From Thermofontimicrobium_A sp034505795 (lineage in GTDB: Bacteria > Zhuqueibacterota > Zhuqueibacteria > Thermofontimicrobiales > Thermofontimicrobiaceae): a DNA stretch of 33,853 bases. The notes below the pieces were generated by a model. The model did not search any database, was not told the origin of the DNA, and saw nothing but the letters and a program-made list of their open reading frames with translations. The stretch lies in assembly GCA_034505795.1 (NCBI GenBank), contig JAPDQM010000034.1, forward strand, positions 1-33,853, in the 5' to 3' direction. Below are positions 14,144 to 23,709 of this stretch, piece by piece. Numbering within the stretch: position 1 is the first letter of the stretch; each line of letters starts with the position of its first letter. The position numbers and the translations under genes were made by a program.

Positions 14144-16684
14144 TTATCTATTCACCTTATCCGCCGAAACAAAGTCAATTCCAGCAATCCCCCTCCCCTG
14201 TTCATCCGTCACCCGAAAATAAAATCCCCATTCATTGATCCGATTGCAAACTTTGATTAGAATTTTATTCAGCCCTGGCTCAAATGTTACTGGGACAATA
14301 TCATTGTCGAAAATGGCATCCCTGCCGAGATTCATGCGCCAGACTTCTTCATCATTGAGCCACAGCTTTGCCGAATCATTCGTGCCAATGCGGATTTGCG
14401 CCCGGCGACGATCGGGTGATTTTATATAGATTAGGCCATAGCCGACCGACCAATTATATTTTGAATAAATCTGCTTAAGGTCGATATAACCATCGTTAAA
14501 ACCATCATCAAAATGCCGCCAGTTCAGCTTCGCATCCTGGTGCTTATAGATTTTATCCAGTTTGATCTCTCGTTCCGGGGGAAATTTTTTCTGAAAACCA
14601 TCGGTATTATCAAATGGTGCAATCACCAGCCATTTATTTTCTTCAGGGGCGCCGACCTGCTTGAGTTGTGCTTCGGCGTTCATTCGATCATTCTGATGAA
14701 AATACAAATCAGCCAGGAAAAGTCGAAAAATCATTTCTGGAAGGATCAAGTCATGCGTGGTACAATACTCAATCAACTGGCCATATTTTGCAGCGCCCTC
14801 AGCAATCGCTTGATAAGCATATTGGTTGAAAAACCAGAAGCTTTTCCAGGTCTCATGGGCAAACGGTACTTCTCGAATGTCTTTCATGAGCTCCGTGATT
14901 TCGGTAGTGAAATTGGGGGCGATGTTATGATATTCCGCCATCCGATTTGTTTTCAAATACAGCACGGCGAGATAAAATTGGCCCCACATCTGGACCGCCG
15001 GACTGGTCGTCTGCACTAGGGTCTGCTGAATAATTTCGATGGTCTCGTCCACATTCACATCGTACCAGAGACTGAAATTGGCCAGATCCCGGATGAAGAT
15101 TGGCTCCCTGGCGACCAGGGAATCTCGAATGAACTCATAATTTTGAAGCAATGACTTTCTTGCGCTAAGGCTATCGCCTTTTTCCAGATAAAGCTCATAC
15201 ACCCAGGTCGCTGCCCGATAGGAGGCGAGGCGATTTGTGACAAATTTCTGAAAATAGTCGATGGCGGCATCCATATTTCCCTGGCGCCACTGGATAAATC
15301 CCATTTGCGCATAGCCATCCGCTTTGGCGACCGGGGTTGCGGCTTTGGTCAGAAACTGACCTACTGTTCTCAGGGACTGGCGATGCTGCCCCTGTTCCAG
15401 ATAGACATTGCTGAGCACCAGCCAGGAGTTGAGGAAATTCTCATTGATCTTCAAGGATTGTCGCAGGCTTTGCTCCGCCTGCTGGTATTGGCCATAACTC
15501 AGATAGATTTCTCCCATGCTATCGAATGGATTGGGCTCATCTGGAGCAATGGCTTGGTAGCGATTCATGGCCACAACCGCGCTATCGAGCTGGCCCATCC
15601 GAGCATGGCAATAGCCGATCTGGTTATGCGCCAATTTAAATTTGGGATCAATTTTCAAGATTGATCGATAATAGCCCAGCGCCTGATCATAATTTTGTAG
15701 TGCAAAATAGATGTCACCCAGATTGAAATAGGCGTCGATATCGTTTGGATTCTGCTGGAGCCACTTTTGGGAGGCGTCAATGATTTGACGCAGATCCCGA
15801 TTGATACTGCCCTCCAGCCGATCGATTTGATATTGCTCCTTCGGCGTGGCCTTATAGCGCAACGATTTTAGCTTATCGAAATATTCCCGAGCTTTTTCCC
15901 GTTCACCCTGCCCCAGCAACCACAAACAAAGCTGATAATAAGCCGCAACAAAGGTGGGATCGGCTGCCACCGCTTGTTTGAACTGCTCCACAGCCTCATT
16001 GACCAATGCCTGTTGCTGGAAATCGACGCCCGCCGCATAATGACGCCAGGCGTCCAGGGAATTGGTCGACAAATCGGCGATACTTTTGGCCAGTTCCTGC
16101 TTTTCCAACGACAACGCCAGCGTGTTCTTAATCTTCTGCGTCAGATCATCCACCATGGTGAAGATCGCCTCGAGGTTTTTACCCTCGACGCTCTCCTGTC
16201 TTAAAATTTTGCCGTGGTTGGGTTCATGCACCCGGATATTGATTTGTAGTGAATCCCCTTTGCGAGAGATATTGCCCGTCAAAATCGCTTCCACATTTGC
16301 TTCACGGGCGACAATGGCAGCCAATTCCATATCCATCGACTGGCCAGTGGCGGATTGCCCCGCTTGCTTTAATATCTCGAAAATCCGATCAGTGCTGAGC
16401 ACCGAGAGCGAACTGGTTTGCGATAGCGAGCGGATGAACATCTCGGTCAAGCCCTTTTGCAGCCATTCCAGATTTTGATCGCCTGTCCGGTTTTCAAAAA
16501 ACATCACGGCAATCGCCCGGCGAATTGCTGGCTCAAGATGGATCGTGGAGGTAAATCGTTCGCCGCTCTGGCTGGTAGTGTTTTGTTCAGTAAGCTTAAT
16601 TTTTCGTTTTTCCTTGCCCTCATCACAACAAAACAGACCGATTGCAGTCATTGTTAATATTGCAAGGATAATTTTTGTTTTCAT
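14144..16684 (-). CDS. Large TPR lipoprotein with FlgO/TolB-like N-domain and C-terminal jelly-roll-like domain (paralog 2)
   Basis: An 846-residue paralog of 8934-11471 with the same architecture. The lipobox is L17-F-C-C20, followed by EKRKIKL at 25-31. An FlgO/TolB-N-like domain has IAVMFFENRTGDQNLEWLQK and ANVEAILTGNI. A TPR array spans about 210-690. The C-terminal domain has WLVIAPFDNTDGFQKKFPPE, GLIYIKSPDRRRAQIRIG, AKLWLNDEEVWRMN and GLNKILIKVCN. The frame is open to 16741, but the start at 16684 gives a proper signal peptide and has AGGA upstream. It lies 167 nt downstream of the MscS gene on the same strand, so co-transcription is possible. The role is inferred as an envelope scaffold; no catalytic motif is visible. 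Confidence 0.8.
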   Translation of the reverse strand: MKTKIILAILTMTAIGLFCCDEGKEKRKIKLTEQNTTSQSGERFTSTIHLEPAIRRAIAVMFFENRTGDQNLEWLQKGLTEMFIRSLSQTSSLSVLSTDRIFEILKQAGQSATGQSMDMELAAIVAREANVEAILTGNISRKGDSLQINIRVHEPNHGKILRQESVEGKNLEAIFTMVDDLTQKIKNTLALSLEKQELAKSIADLSTNSLDAWRHYAAGVDFQQQALVNEAVEQFKQAVAADPTFVAAYYQLCLWLLGQGEREKAREYFDKLKSLRYKATPKEQYQIDRLEGSINRDLRQIIDASQKWLQQNPNDIDAYFNLGDIYFALQNYDQALGYYRSILKIDPKFKLAHNQIGYCHARMGQLDSAVVAMNRYQAIAPDEPNPFDSMGEIYLSYGQYQQAEQSLRQSLKINENFLNSWLVLSNVYLEQGQHRQSLRTVGQFLTKAATPVAKADGYAQMGFIQWRQGNMDAAIDYFQKFVTNRLASYRAATWVYELYLEKGDSLSARKSLLQNYEFIRDSLVAREPIFIRDLANFSLWYDVNVDETIEIIQQTLVQTTSPAVQMWGQFYLAVLYLKTNRMAEYHNIAPNFTTEITELMKDIREVPFAHETWKSFWFFNQYAYQAIAEGAAKYGQLIEYCTTHDLILPEMIFRLFLADLYFHQNDRMNAEAQLKQVGAPEENKWLVIAPFDNTDGFQKKFPPEREIKLDKIYKHQDAKLNWRHFDDGFNDGYIDLKQIYSKYNWSVGYGLIYIKSPDRRRAQIRIGTNDSAKLWLNDEEVWRMNLGRDAIFDNDIVPVTFEPGLNKILIKVCNRINEWGFYFRVTDEQGRGIAGIDFVSADKVNR

Positions 16685-16851
16685 TCGTGGAATCCTGGAA
16701 AAGATTTGTTGCAATCCGCCAAGGCACGAAACTACCCACAAGGCAGTAATTTTTGATTTTTGCTATCTAAAGACGCACACGATTTTTCAGTTTCGATTTC
16801 CTGGCATTCATGACATTTAGAAATCGATTCTCTCGAATATTGGTATCATGA

Positions 16852-17901
16852 CTATTGATTCTTATCTTTTGTATATAAAGTGCGAATCGGAAACGGAATT
16901 TCGATCCCCTCTTTTTGGTATCGTTCATGCAGGCGCTTAATAAATTCATGTCTGAGCAGATGCTGATCCCGAAACTGTTTTGCAAACATGATAACGGTAA
17001 AATCGATGCTAAATTCCCCGAACTTGTTGAAACGAATCACCGGATCGGCATCTGCGACGCCTCCCGGCACTTCTGTCATGACCGACCTGGCCACTTCAGC
17101 AGTCACCTGCTCCACCTTAGTCAAATCGCTATCATAACTCACGCCAATCGGGACATACACTTTGACAATCGGGTTCGGCAGGCTGTAGTTGGTGACAATC
17201 GCTGAAGCCAACTTGGAATTGGGGACGATGACCAGATTATTGGGAAAGGTTTTGATCGTCGTGCTGCGCCAGGTGATATCGGTCACTGCGCCCTCTTCAC
17301 CCGAATCCAATCTTAGAAAATCGCCGGGTCGGATTTGGCGTGATGCAATGATATGCAATCCGGCAAACAGATTGGCCAGCGTGTCCTGCAATGCCAAAGC
17401 CACCGCCAGACCTCCAACTCCCAATGCCGTGAGGATGGGCATGATGGACACGCCAATCGAATGGAACATGATCAGAATGCCGATGCTAAAAACCACCAGG
17501 CGAGTTAAATTGCTCAAAATTGAAGTGGACGGCAAAACGCCTTCGACACTTTTGCTATAGAAATTGAATAGGCCCACTGCAATGCGCGTAAAAACCAGGG
17601 TCACGGAAAAAATGAAAATAAGCAAAATAATCTTATCTAAAATATGAAAGAAATCTGGCCGCATTCGCATTGTAACGATTGCTCCAAAAGCACCAGCAAG
17701 AATAAACCAAAGCAATAGCATGCCATGCAATGAAGCCACGATGATCTCGTCGAAGGCCCATTTGGTTTTTGCGGCAATTTTCTTCAGCTTGATGAGTACG
17801 ATTTTTTCAAATATCAAACCAACGACCACTCCGCCAACAATCAAAACGGCCGGGAGTATCCATTCAGAAATCTGTAATGTGTCTTTCATTTTGTTAACCA
17901 T
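16852..17901 (-). CDS. Small-conductance mechanosensitive channel (MscS family)
   Basis: A 349-residue membrane protein with three to four N-terminal helices. The pore helix GVGGLAVALALQDTLANLFAGL (near 170-191) carries the Gly/Ala packing and Gln-Asp of MscS TM3. The beta domain follows: RPGDFLRLDSGEEGAVTDITWRSTTIKTF and VIVPNSKL. An alpha-beta C-terminal domain ends in EGIEIPFPIRTLY. These channels open under membrane tension to release solutes. The start could be M1 (17901) or M5 (17889); neither has a good ribosome binding site. It is 242 nt after the TPR lipoprotein 3 stop and ahead of TPR lipoprotein 2, possibly in the same transcription unit. Confidence 0.92.
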   Translation of the reverse strand: MVNKMKDTLQISEWILPAVLIVGGVVVGLIFEKIVLIKLKKIAAKTKWAFDEIIVASLHGMLLLWFILAGAFGAIVTMRMRPDFFHILDKIILLIFIFSVTLVFTRIAVGLFNFYSKSVEGVLPSTSILSNLTRLVVFSIGILIMFHSIGVSIMPILTALGVGGLAVALALQDTLANLFAGLHIIASRQIRPGDFLRLDSGEEGAVTDITWRSTTIKTFPNNLVIVPNSKLASAIVTNYSLPNPIVKVYVPIGVSYDSDLTKVEQVTAEVARSVMTEVPGGVADADPVIRFNKFGEFSIDFTVIMFAKQFRDQHLLRHEFIKRLHERYQKEGIEIPFPIRTLYTKDKNQ

Positions 17902-18143
17902 TATTTAGTTTGACTCTGTTGATGTTTAACCTGGTCAACCAAATTCGCCCTGCTTCTGGATTATCCGCTGCGAATTGGATTAGTCTGGATTAACGTTACA
18001 TTCGCCAATCCTGGCCATATTAAGCCCTACTGGTTTCTGGTTCAAAAATATGCCAGGCTCCATGAAAATTTATATGCAGAAACGTTCTTTATTACAGCGA
18101 TTAATCCATTTCATGCCAGATGCTACTCGCAGTTCGACCGATT

Positions 18144-20186
18144 TCAATTCACATATTGCCTGGCGGTTATCATTTCTGGAATATCTGGATCAGCGCCCTG
18201 CCAGTCCTCCAGAAAGTCGCGCATCATCCGTTTCGCTCGTCTCGAATCACCGGCAGCCGCGTACGCCAGGCCCAACTGATATTTTGCTAACCCTGCATTG
18301 GGATTTAGCGCTAAAAACTTTTGAAAGTTCTCAATCGCCTGTTGGGGTTGCTGGCTATCGAGATAGACCTTACCAATACTTTCCCAGACGCCAGTGGCTT
18401 CAGGATTGGTGGCAAGTATCTTTTGATAAAATTCAATGGCCACGGCGGGATTGCCTTCTGCTGCGCTTATTTTCGCCTGCAATTGGTATGAGAGATTCCG
18501 CAGGATTTCATATTTTGATTTTTGAATGAACTCATCCAGTTGTCGCAGCCGCTGTCTGGCACTATCAATTTGCCCTTTTTTTAACCACGCGTCGCAAATC
18601 ACGTTGTAGATATAAAAATTGTTCGGATCGATGGCGAGAATCTGCCGCGTAATGGCGAGCGCCGAATCCGGTTGCCCTTTTCGGAGATAGATGCCAGCAA
18701 TCATCCCCCAATAGCTGGTCTTTCCCTGATCGCTGGAGGGAAACTGGAGCGCCTGCTTGAGATGATCAATAGCTGCTTGATATTTGCCCTGGGAACGATC
18801 AATATTGGCCAGGCCAGAATAAACGGTGGCCTTTAGCTCCTCGCTGGGCAAAATTGGCAGGGTCGCCAGGTATTTTTCACGGGCAGCCTGATATTTGCCG
18901 GTGTCGAGATAGAGTTGAGCCAACGCCAGGGAGGCATGATAAAAATCTGGCTTTACAGCCAAAGCCTTTTGATAGTATTTCTCCGCTTTCTGATAATCCC
19001 CTCGGCCAGAACAGATTTCACCCAGATTGAAATATGGCCCGGCTTCTTTGGGCGCAATGGCAATGGCTTTTTCCAAACTCATGATGGCGCTATCATATTT
19101 CGCCGATTGTTGATAAACATAACTCTGCAATTGATATGCCTGGAGGTAATTGGGATCCAGCGCAAATGCCTTGTTTAATTCGGCCTGGGCCTTACCCAAT
19201 TCTTGGCGGTAATAATAGTTGCCGGCCAGTTGATAATGCAATTCTTTGTCGTCAGGGTATTCCTGGACCAATTGCAGCAACATATCAAATGCGGCATCAT
19301 GATTGTCATTATAAAGGTAGCTGATCCAGCGAATTTTCATCTGTTCTTTAGGGGATGCATGACCAGCAAATTGGACCGCTCTAGCAATTGCAGCTTTGGC
19401 CTCATGATCACGACCGACCATTTGATAGCCAATACTCAACCAAAGGTGCGCCATGGCAAAAGTCGAGTCAGCGTCGATGGCCTGTTCCAGAGATCGAACC
19501 GCATCACCAAAATAGGCCTTGTAAAGCAGATCAATTCCCCGGCTATATTGCTGATATGCCTCCAGCGAATTGGTGGTGATATCGGCGATGTTAAAATTTT
19601 TCTCCTCCAGAGATAAGTGCAGATCAGCCCGGATTTGTTTGGATAGATTATCGACGATACCAAATAAGTTCTCCAAACCATACCCACCAATCATCCTGGC
19701 TGCCACTTTGGTCCGAGACTTGACATCATAAAGCTGAACCGACACCAGCAAAGTGTCTTTTTGAATCGCAAAGTTGCCGGTGATAATTGCTTCTGCCTGG
19801 GCCTCAACACCAATTTTTTGTAATAGACGCTGATCCGGCGTCTTTAGCGATGGATTATCAAGCAGCTTGAAGATGTCATACAGCCGCTGCAGGCTAACCA
19901 CATGCAGTCGGGGAGATTGCGATAAATCCCGAATCAGCATATCGGCAATCCCTTGCGAAAGCCAGTCTAATTTTTTGTTATTGGTTTGATTGTTAAAGGT
20001 AAGAATGACAATGTTTTTTTTCTCTGTGGCGTCCAATTTCAAGATCGTTGCTTTATTGCCAGAAGCGGGTAATGACGGGGAATGATCGGCTGCCAATTTT
20101 ATCTTGCGTTTCTCAGCCGAGGGCTGCTCACAAGATAAAGAGAATAGCAGCGAAAGTCCAATAATTAAAATTGATCTCACTTTCAT
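18144..20186 (-). CDS. TPR lipoprotein with FlgO/TolB-like N-domain, no jelly-roll domain (paralog 3)
   Basis: A 680-residue relative of the two larger TPR lipoproteins. The signal peptide MKVRSILIIGLSLLFSLSC ends at Cys19, and EKRKIKL is again at 25-31. The FlgO/TolB-N-like domain has NIVILTFNNQTNNKKLDWLSQ and GVEAQAEAIITGNF. The remainder is an almost continuous TPR array (about 210-660) with motifs such as APYFNLGEICS-like and ANIDRSQGKYQAAIDHLKQA. It lacks the C-terminal jelly-roll-like domain of the others. The start is chosen at 20186 because GAGG lies 7 nt upstream; the longer frame to 20309 overlaps the phosphatase gene. It follows the HAMP-GAF-SpoIIE phosphatase after 64 nt, so the two are likely co-transcribed. 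Confidence 0.82.
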   Translation of the reverse strand: MKVRSILIIGLSLLFSLSCEQPSAEKRKIKLAADHSPSLPASGNKATILKLDATEKKNIVILTFNNQTNNKKLDWLSQGIADMLIRDLSQSPRLHVVSLQRLYDIFKLLDNPSLKTPDQRLLQKIGVEAQAEAIITGNFAIQKDTLLVSVQLYDVKSRTKVAARMIGGYGLENLFGIVDNLSKQIRADLHLSLEEKNFNIADITTNSLEAYQQYSRGIDLLYKAYFGDAVRSLEQAIDADSTFAMAHLWLSIGYQMVGRDHEAKAAIARAVQFAGHASPKEQMKIRWISYLYNDNHDAAFDMLLQLVQEYPDDKELHYQLAGNYYYRQELGKAQAELNKAFALDPNYLQAYQLQSYVYQQSAKYDSAIMSLEKAIAIAPKEAGPYFNLGEICSGRGDYQKAEKYYQKALAVKPDFYHASLALAQLYLDTGKYQAAREKYLATLPILPSEELKATVYSGLANIDRSQGKYQAAIDHLKQALQFPSSDQGKTSYWGMIAGIYLRKGQPDSALAITRQILAIDPNNFYIYNVICDAWLKKGQIDSARQRLRQLDEFIQKSKYEILRNLSYQLQAKISAAEGNPAVAIEFYQKILATNPEATGVWESIGKVYLDSQQPQQAIENFQKFLALNPNAGLAKYQLGLAYAAAGDSRRAKRMMRDFLEDWQGADPDIPEMITARQYVN

Positions 20187-20250
20187 AGCAAAACCTCGTA
20201 CCACAAAGTAACAATTTAGAACCATTACTGGGGACGGCTGGCATTCAGAA

Positions 20251-22230
20251 TCAGGTAATTTGCACTGCAACCAGGGTAATGTCATCGTGCTGTGGCGCTT
20301 TTTGGACAAAATTTTTCACCTCAACCACGATACCACGAGTGATTTCACCGGCAGCAGCGCCATCCATTCGGGAGAACAATTCGATCAAGCGGAGTTCACC
20401 AAATTCATCGCGGTTTGCATTGCGCGCTTCAGACACGCCATCAGTATAAAATAGAAATTTATCACCCGAGTTAAACTCGATTTTCGTTTCTCCAATATAT
20501 TGATTAAACAAATCCTCAGAGGCCAAACCCAGGCCGATACCGCTCGGTATTAGGGTCTCAGTCGTCCGCTCATGTGCATTCCACCGCAGCATTGCATTGT
20601 GGCCGGCCCGAGCCAGTCGCAGCACTCGCTTTTTCATATCGATGGTGGCGTACACCATGGTTGCAAACACTTTGCGATCCATCTGGCCAAAGATGCGCCG
20701 ATTCAGCTCACTTAGCAATTCTTTGGGGGAGCGATGAATCGCGGCTAAGGACAGCATAATCCCCTTGATTACTGCCATATAAAATGCTGCTGATGTTCCT
20801 TTTCCGCTCACATCAGCTATGGCAATTCCCAGCGTATGATGGTCAATGCGAAAATAGTCATAATAATCGCCGCCAACCTCGGTGGCGGGCACACAGATGC
20901 CATCGATATCCACGCCAGGCAAATGAGGGATGGTCTGAGGTAGTAACCGCAACTGCACCTGGCGGGCGATCTCGATCTCTTTTTTGAGGCGCTCCTGTTC
21001 CCTGAGTTCCTGATACAACAAGGCATTCTCAAGCGCAATGCTGGCCTGTGACATCAGCGTATCCAAAAATGTCACATCGATCCCCTTCTCGGCAGAGGCT
21101 GCACGGTTTGCTGCCAGCAAAAACAAACCCATTAATTCCCCCTTAATGATGATCGGAGCGATAGCGCACAGCTCCTGTCCGCATTCCAAGCCACGAAGTT
21201 GCTCAAGGAGCTCAGTCCGATAATCAAATTCTGACAGGAACAACGATTTCTGTCTGGTCAATAGCAGTCGGTTAGCCGCTTTCTCCAGGCAGAGGGTATG
21301 CGACGATTGGAGCGAGTGGGGATAGGCGCTGGTTAAATCAAATATGCGATTCTTTCCCTTGGTTTTCAAATACAGCAATCCTGCGCGAGCTTGGATTGCC
21401 GTTGTCACACGTTCCGCAATTAAACTGGCAATTTTGTCCAGATCAATGGCATAGGCCAGCTCTCGGGTAAAATCTTCGATAAGTTGTTTCTGGCGCAAAC
21501 CAGTGGTCATGTAATTGAACGTGCCGGCCATTTCGCCAATCTCGTCCCGGGATGTGATATGAAGCTCCTGCTGGAGATCACCCTCAGCAATTCGTTCCAT
21601 GGCTGCAGTAAGCTTTCCCAGTGGATTTACGATCCTGGAACCTACCACAAAGGCAATAGCCATAGCGAACAAAATAAAAATGATATCCAATAGCAGATTG
21701 CGGTAGAGATTCTTTCGCATCTCATCGTTCAAATCGACCAACGAAAAACCGATATTGACCGTGCCCAAGTTTCGATTGCCAACGATGATTTCCACTGATT
21801 TCGATTCGATATCGCGCTGACTTTCCGGTGCTACCTGCCGTTGATCCAGGCGATGCACAATATTGGCCTGCTCCCATTTGCTCACCGGAAGATTGCTCTC
21901 CAGATCCAGCCAATCCAGATTCAAAGCATGCGCCTTCAAATTGCCCTGCTCATCGTTGATCGCAATGTAAACAATATCCGGATTCAACTTAATTTGATTA
22001 TCGATGTATGTTTGATAGATTTCCCAATCTTCAGTCTCAACCGAACGGATCGTTGCAATGTTATTGGCCAGACGCTCCATCCGCAATTTTACCTGTTCCT
22101 TGCGGAGATTTAGTTCGCGAATGGTGAAGATATAGCCAACCGTTCCCATCATCACAATCACCAGCAACAGGAAGAAAAAAGCAATCTTAACCTTGAGGCT
22201 GATCCGAAATTTTTGACCGGGTCGCTTCAT
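20251..22230 (-). CDS. Membrane sensor PP2C-type phosphatase (HAMP-GAF-SpoIIE, RsbU-like)
   Basis: A 659-residue signalling protein. TM1 (about 14-36), a periplasmic sensor domain (about 37-175) and TM2 (about 180-200) are followed by HAMP with NPLGKLTAAMERIAEGDLQQ (about 203-250). A GAF domain (about 265-410) and a linker helix EIEIARQVQLRLLP lead to the SpoIIE PP2C domain. That domain carries EVGGDYYDYF, IADVSGKGTSAAFYMAV, RAGHNAMLRW, LFYTDGVSEARN and HDDITLVAVQ, so the metal-binding Asp residues are intact. Such proteins dephosphorylate anti-sigma-antagonist proteins in partner-switching systems. No STAS or RsbW gene is in the window. It heads a unit with the TPR lipoprotein at 18144. Confidence 0.93.
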   Translation of the reverse strand: MKRPGQKFRISLKVKIAFFFLLLVIVMMGTVGYIFTIRELNLRKEQVKLRMERLANNIATIRSVETEDWEIYQTYIDNQIKLNPDIVYIAINDEQGNLKAHALNLDWLDLESNLPVSKWEQANIVHRLDQRQVAPESQRDIESKSVEIIVGNRNLGTVNIGFSLVDLNDEMRKNLYRNLLLDIIFILFAMAIAFVVGSRIVNPLGKLTAAMERIAEGDLQQELHITSRDEIGEMAGTFNYMTTGLRQKQLIEDFTRELAYAIDLDKIASLIAERVTTAIQARAGLLYLKTKGKNRIFDLTSAYPHSLQSSHTLCLEKAANRLLLTRQKSLFLSEFDYRTELLEQLRGLECGQELCAIAPIIIKGELMGLFLLAANRAASAEKGIDVTFLDTLMSQASIALENALLYQELREQERLKKEIEIARQVQLRLLPQTIPHLPGVDIDGICVPATEVGGDYYDYFRIDHHTLGIAIADVSGKGTSAAFYMAVIKGIMLSLAAIHRSPKELLSELNRRIFGQMDRKVFATMVYATIDMKKRVLRLARAGHNAMLRWNAHERTTETLIPSGIGLGLASEDLFNQYIGETKIEFNSGDKFLFYTDGVSEARNANRDEFGELRLIELFSRMDGAAAGEITRGIVVEVKNFVQKAPQHDDITLVAVQIT

Positions 22231-22554
22231 AAATTGGATTCTCTCAGCTTCACAAACGCATACGCATATTTTCTGAAAATGATATAGGAAATGTAAACTG
22301 AATATAACATGTTTCAGGAAAAATGCAAGGAAATAAAACTATCGGACTAAAAAAAGAATGGTCCCCTCACGCCCGATTGAATATCACGGAGCGAGATAAG
22401 AGGTGAGTGATGAAGTCTGGGCTGCTGACCAGGCCAGCAATTCGATAGCATGTCTCAAGTTATCATTTTAAAATATCACTTGACAATCGTTACTAAAATC
22501 ACTATTTTTAGCCCAACTCCAACATCATAAAATTTGCCGCGGGAGGAAGACAAC
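22231..22554. other. Divergent intergenic region before the PLP-enzyme operon
   Basis: This stretch separates the minus-strand phosphatase and the plus-strand PLP enzyme. It holds one near-consensus plus-strand promoter (22480-22508) and no supportable gene. I see no clear minus-strand promoter for the phosphatase. Confidence 0.6.
22480..22508 (+). promoter_or_regulatory. Sigma70-like promoter for the PLP-enzyme operon
   Basis: TTGACA (22480-22485), 17-nt spacer, TATTTT (22503-22508). The predicted start is near 22515, about 40 nt before the GTG start. Confidence 0.65.
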
Positions 22555-23691
22555 GTGAGTGGTCATTATCGGTCCCTATTCGAATTCAATCCAGAATTAA
22601 TCTACTTCAATCATGCCTCGACGGGGTTGCTGCCCCGGCGATCGGCACTGGCGATGACAGAATATATCGAAGCCCTGTCGGCTGCTGGCGAACCATCCAT
22701 GGACGGCCTTTTGGCGCTCCAAGCCGAATTTCGTTTGCAAGCCAGTCGCCTGTTAAACGTTCCACCTGAATCCATTGCGTTCATTCGCAATACCAGCGAT
22801 GGCCTGACCGTAGCACTGCATTCGATCCCCTGGCAGGCTGGTGATAATATGGTCGTCCAGGCCGATGCTTTCCCGGCCAGTCTGTATCTGGCCGCCTATT
22901 GCTTCCCAAAAGTTGAAAAACGATATGTACCATTGGATGGCGGTCACAACATTTACGGGCGCTTGCAGCAGGCGATGGATGACCGGACTCGGGCTATTGT
23001 AATCGACTATGTGCACTTTCTCTCGGGCTATCGCTTCGATCTGGCACGATTGAGCAACCTCAAGAAAAACGGCAACGTGTATCTCATTGTAGATGGTATC
23101 CAGGGATTAGGCGCCGTACAGGTTGATCTAAATGAAACCGCGGTTGACTTTTTTACCGCGGGTGGTGTAAAATGGTTGCTGGGTCCTTCTGGCACCGGCA
23201 TTCTGTACGTGCGTCAGGAAATTTTGGAAGAACTGGTGCCGTTTCATATCGGCTGGGCCAGCGCTGAATACGAAAACCTGGATAGCTTGTACCCGGTGCG
23301 TCCGCTGATTGCTAACGCCCGGCGCTTCCAGCCCGTGAACGACAATTTCATTGGCATGGTTGGCCTGACCGAGTCCATTCGTCTCTTGCACGAATTGCAG
23401 CCAGATTGGATTGAATCACAAATCATGGCACTCACCCAGCGGGCCATATCCACTTTTCAGGCTCATGGTTTCCTGGTGCTCACTCCCAGCGAAAATTCCC
23501 TCCGTGCCGGCATCGTGACCTTCAAACATCCCCGGGTGGCAAGCAAATTGTTGTTCGAACAACTGCAACAGCACCACATCATCTGTTCGCTGAGGGAAGG
23601 CTGGCTCCGACTGGCATTTCACTTCTATAACACGGAGGAAGAATTTGATAACGCCTTTGCAGTTATCCAATCCACGATCCAGACCAATTAA
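22555..23691 (+). CDS. Aminotransferase class V (PLP-dependent), isopenicillin-N-epimerase/cysteine-desulfurase-like
   Basis: A 378-residue fold-type I PLP enzyme. Recognisable parts are LIYFNHASTGLLPRRS near the N-terminus, the cofactor-binding region NTSDGLTVAL, the Asp that pairs with the pyridine nitrogen in LIVDGIQGLGA, and the Schiff-base Lys in FTAGGVKWLLGPSGTGILYV. The C-terminal domain ends with LREGWLRLAFHFYNTEEE. A GTG start at 22555 is chosen because GGAGG sits 8 nt upstream; the alternative TTG at 22534 precedes the Shine-Dalgarno. It leads a plus-strand operon with the NTF2-like protein (18-nt gap) and the large secreted protein. Substrate is not deducible; amino acid lyase, desulfurase or epimerase activity are all possible. 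Confidence 0.85.
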   Translation: MSGHYRSLFEFNPELIYFNHASTGLLPRRSALAMTEYIEALSAAGEPSMDGLLALQAEFRLQASRLLNVPPESIAFIRNTSDGLTVALHSIPWQAGDNMVVQADAFPASLYLAAYCFPKVEKRYVPLDGGHNIYGRLQQAMDDRTRAIVIDYVHFLSGYRFDLARLSNLKKNGNVYLIVDGIQGLGAVQVDLNETAVDFFTAGGVKWLLGPSGTGILYVRQEILEELVPFHIGWASAEYENLDSLYPVRPLIANARRFQPVNDNFIGMVGLTESIRLLHELQPDWIESQIMALTQRAISTFQAHGFLVLTPSENSLRAGIVTFKHPRVASKLLFEQLQQHHIICSLREGWLRLAFHFYNTEEEFDNAFAVIQSTIQTN

Positions 23692-23709
23692 TTTCGAAAG
23701 GGAGCGAAG

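Noticed and set aside
8934..20309. TPR repeat periodicity as a DNA repeat or CRISPR-like array
   Set aside because: The periodicity is at protein level (34-residue helices) with diverged codons. No spaced identical DNA repeats were found anywhere in the window.
20187..20309. Longer start of TPR lipoprotein 3
   Set aside because: The extension overlaps the phosphatase gene's 3' end and would bury the signal peptide. The start at 20186 has a good ribosome binding site.
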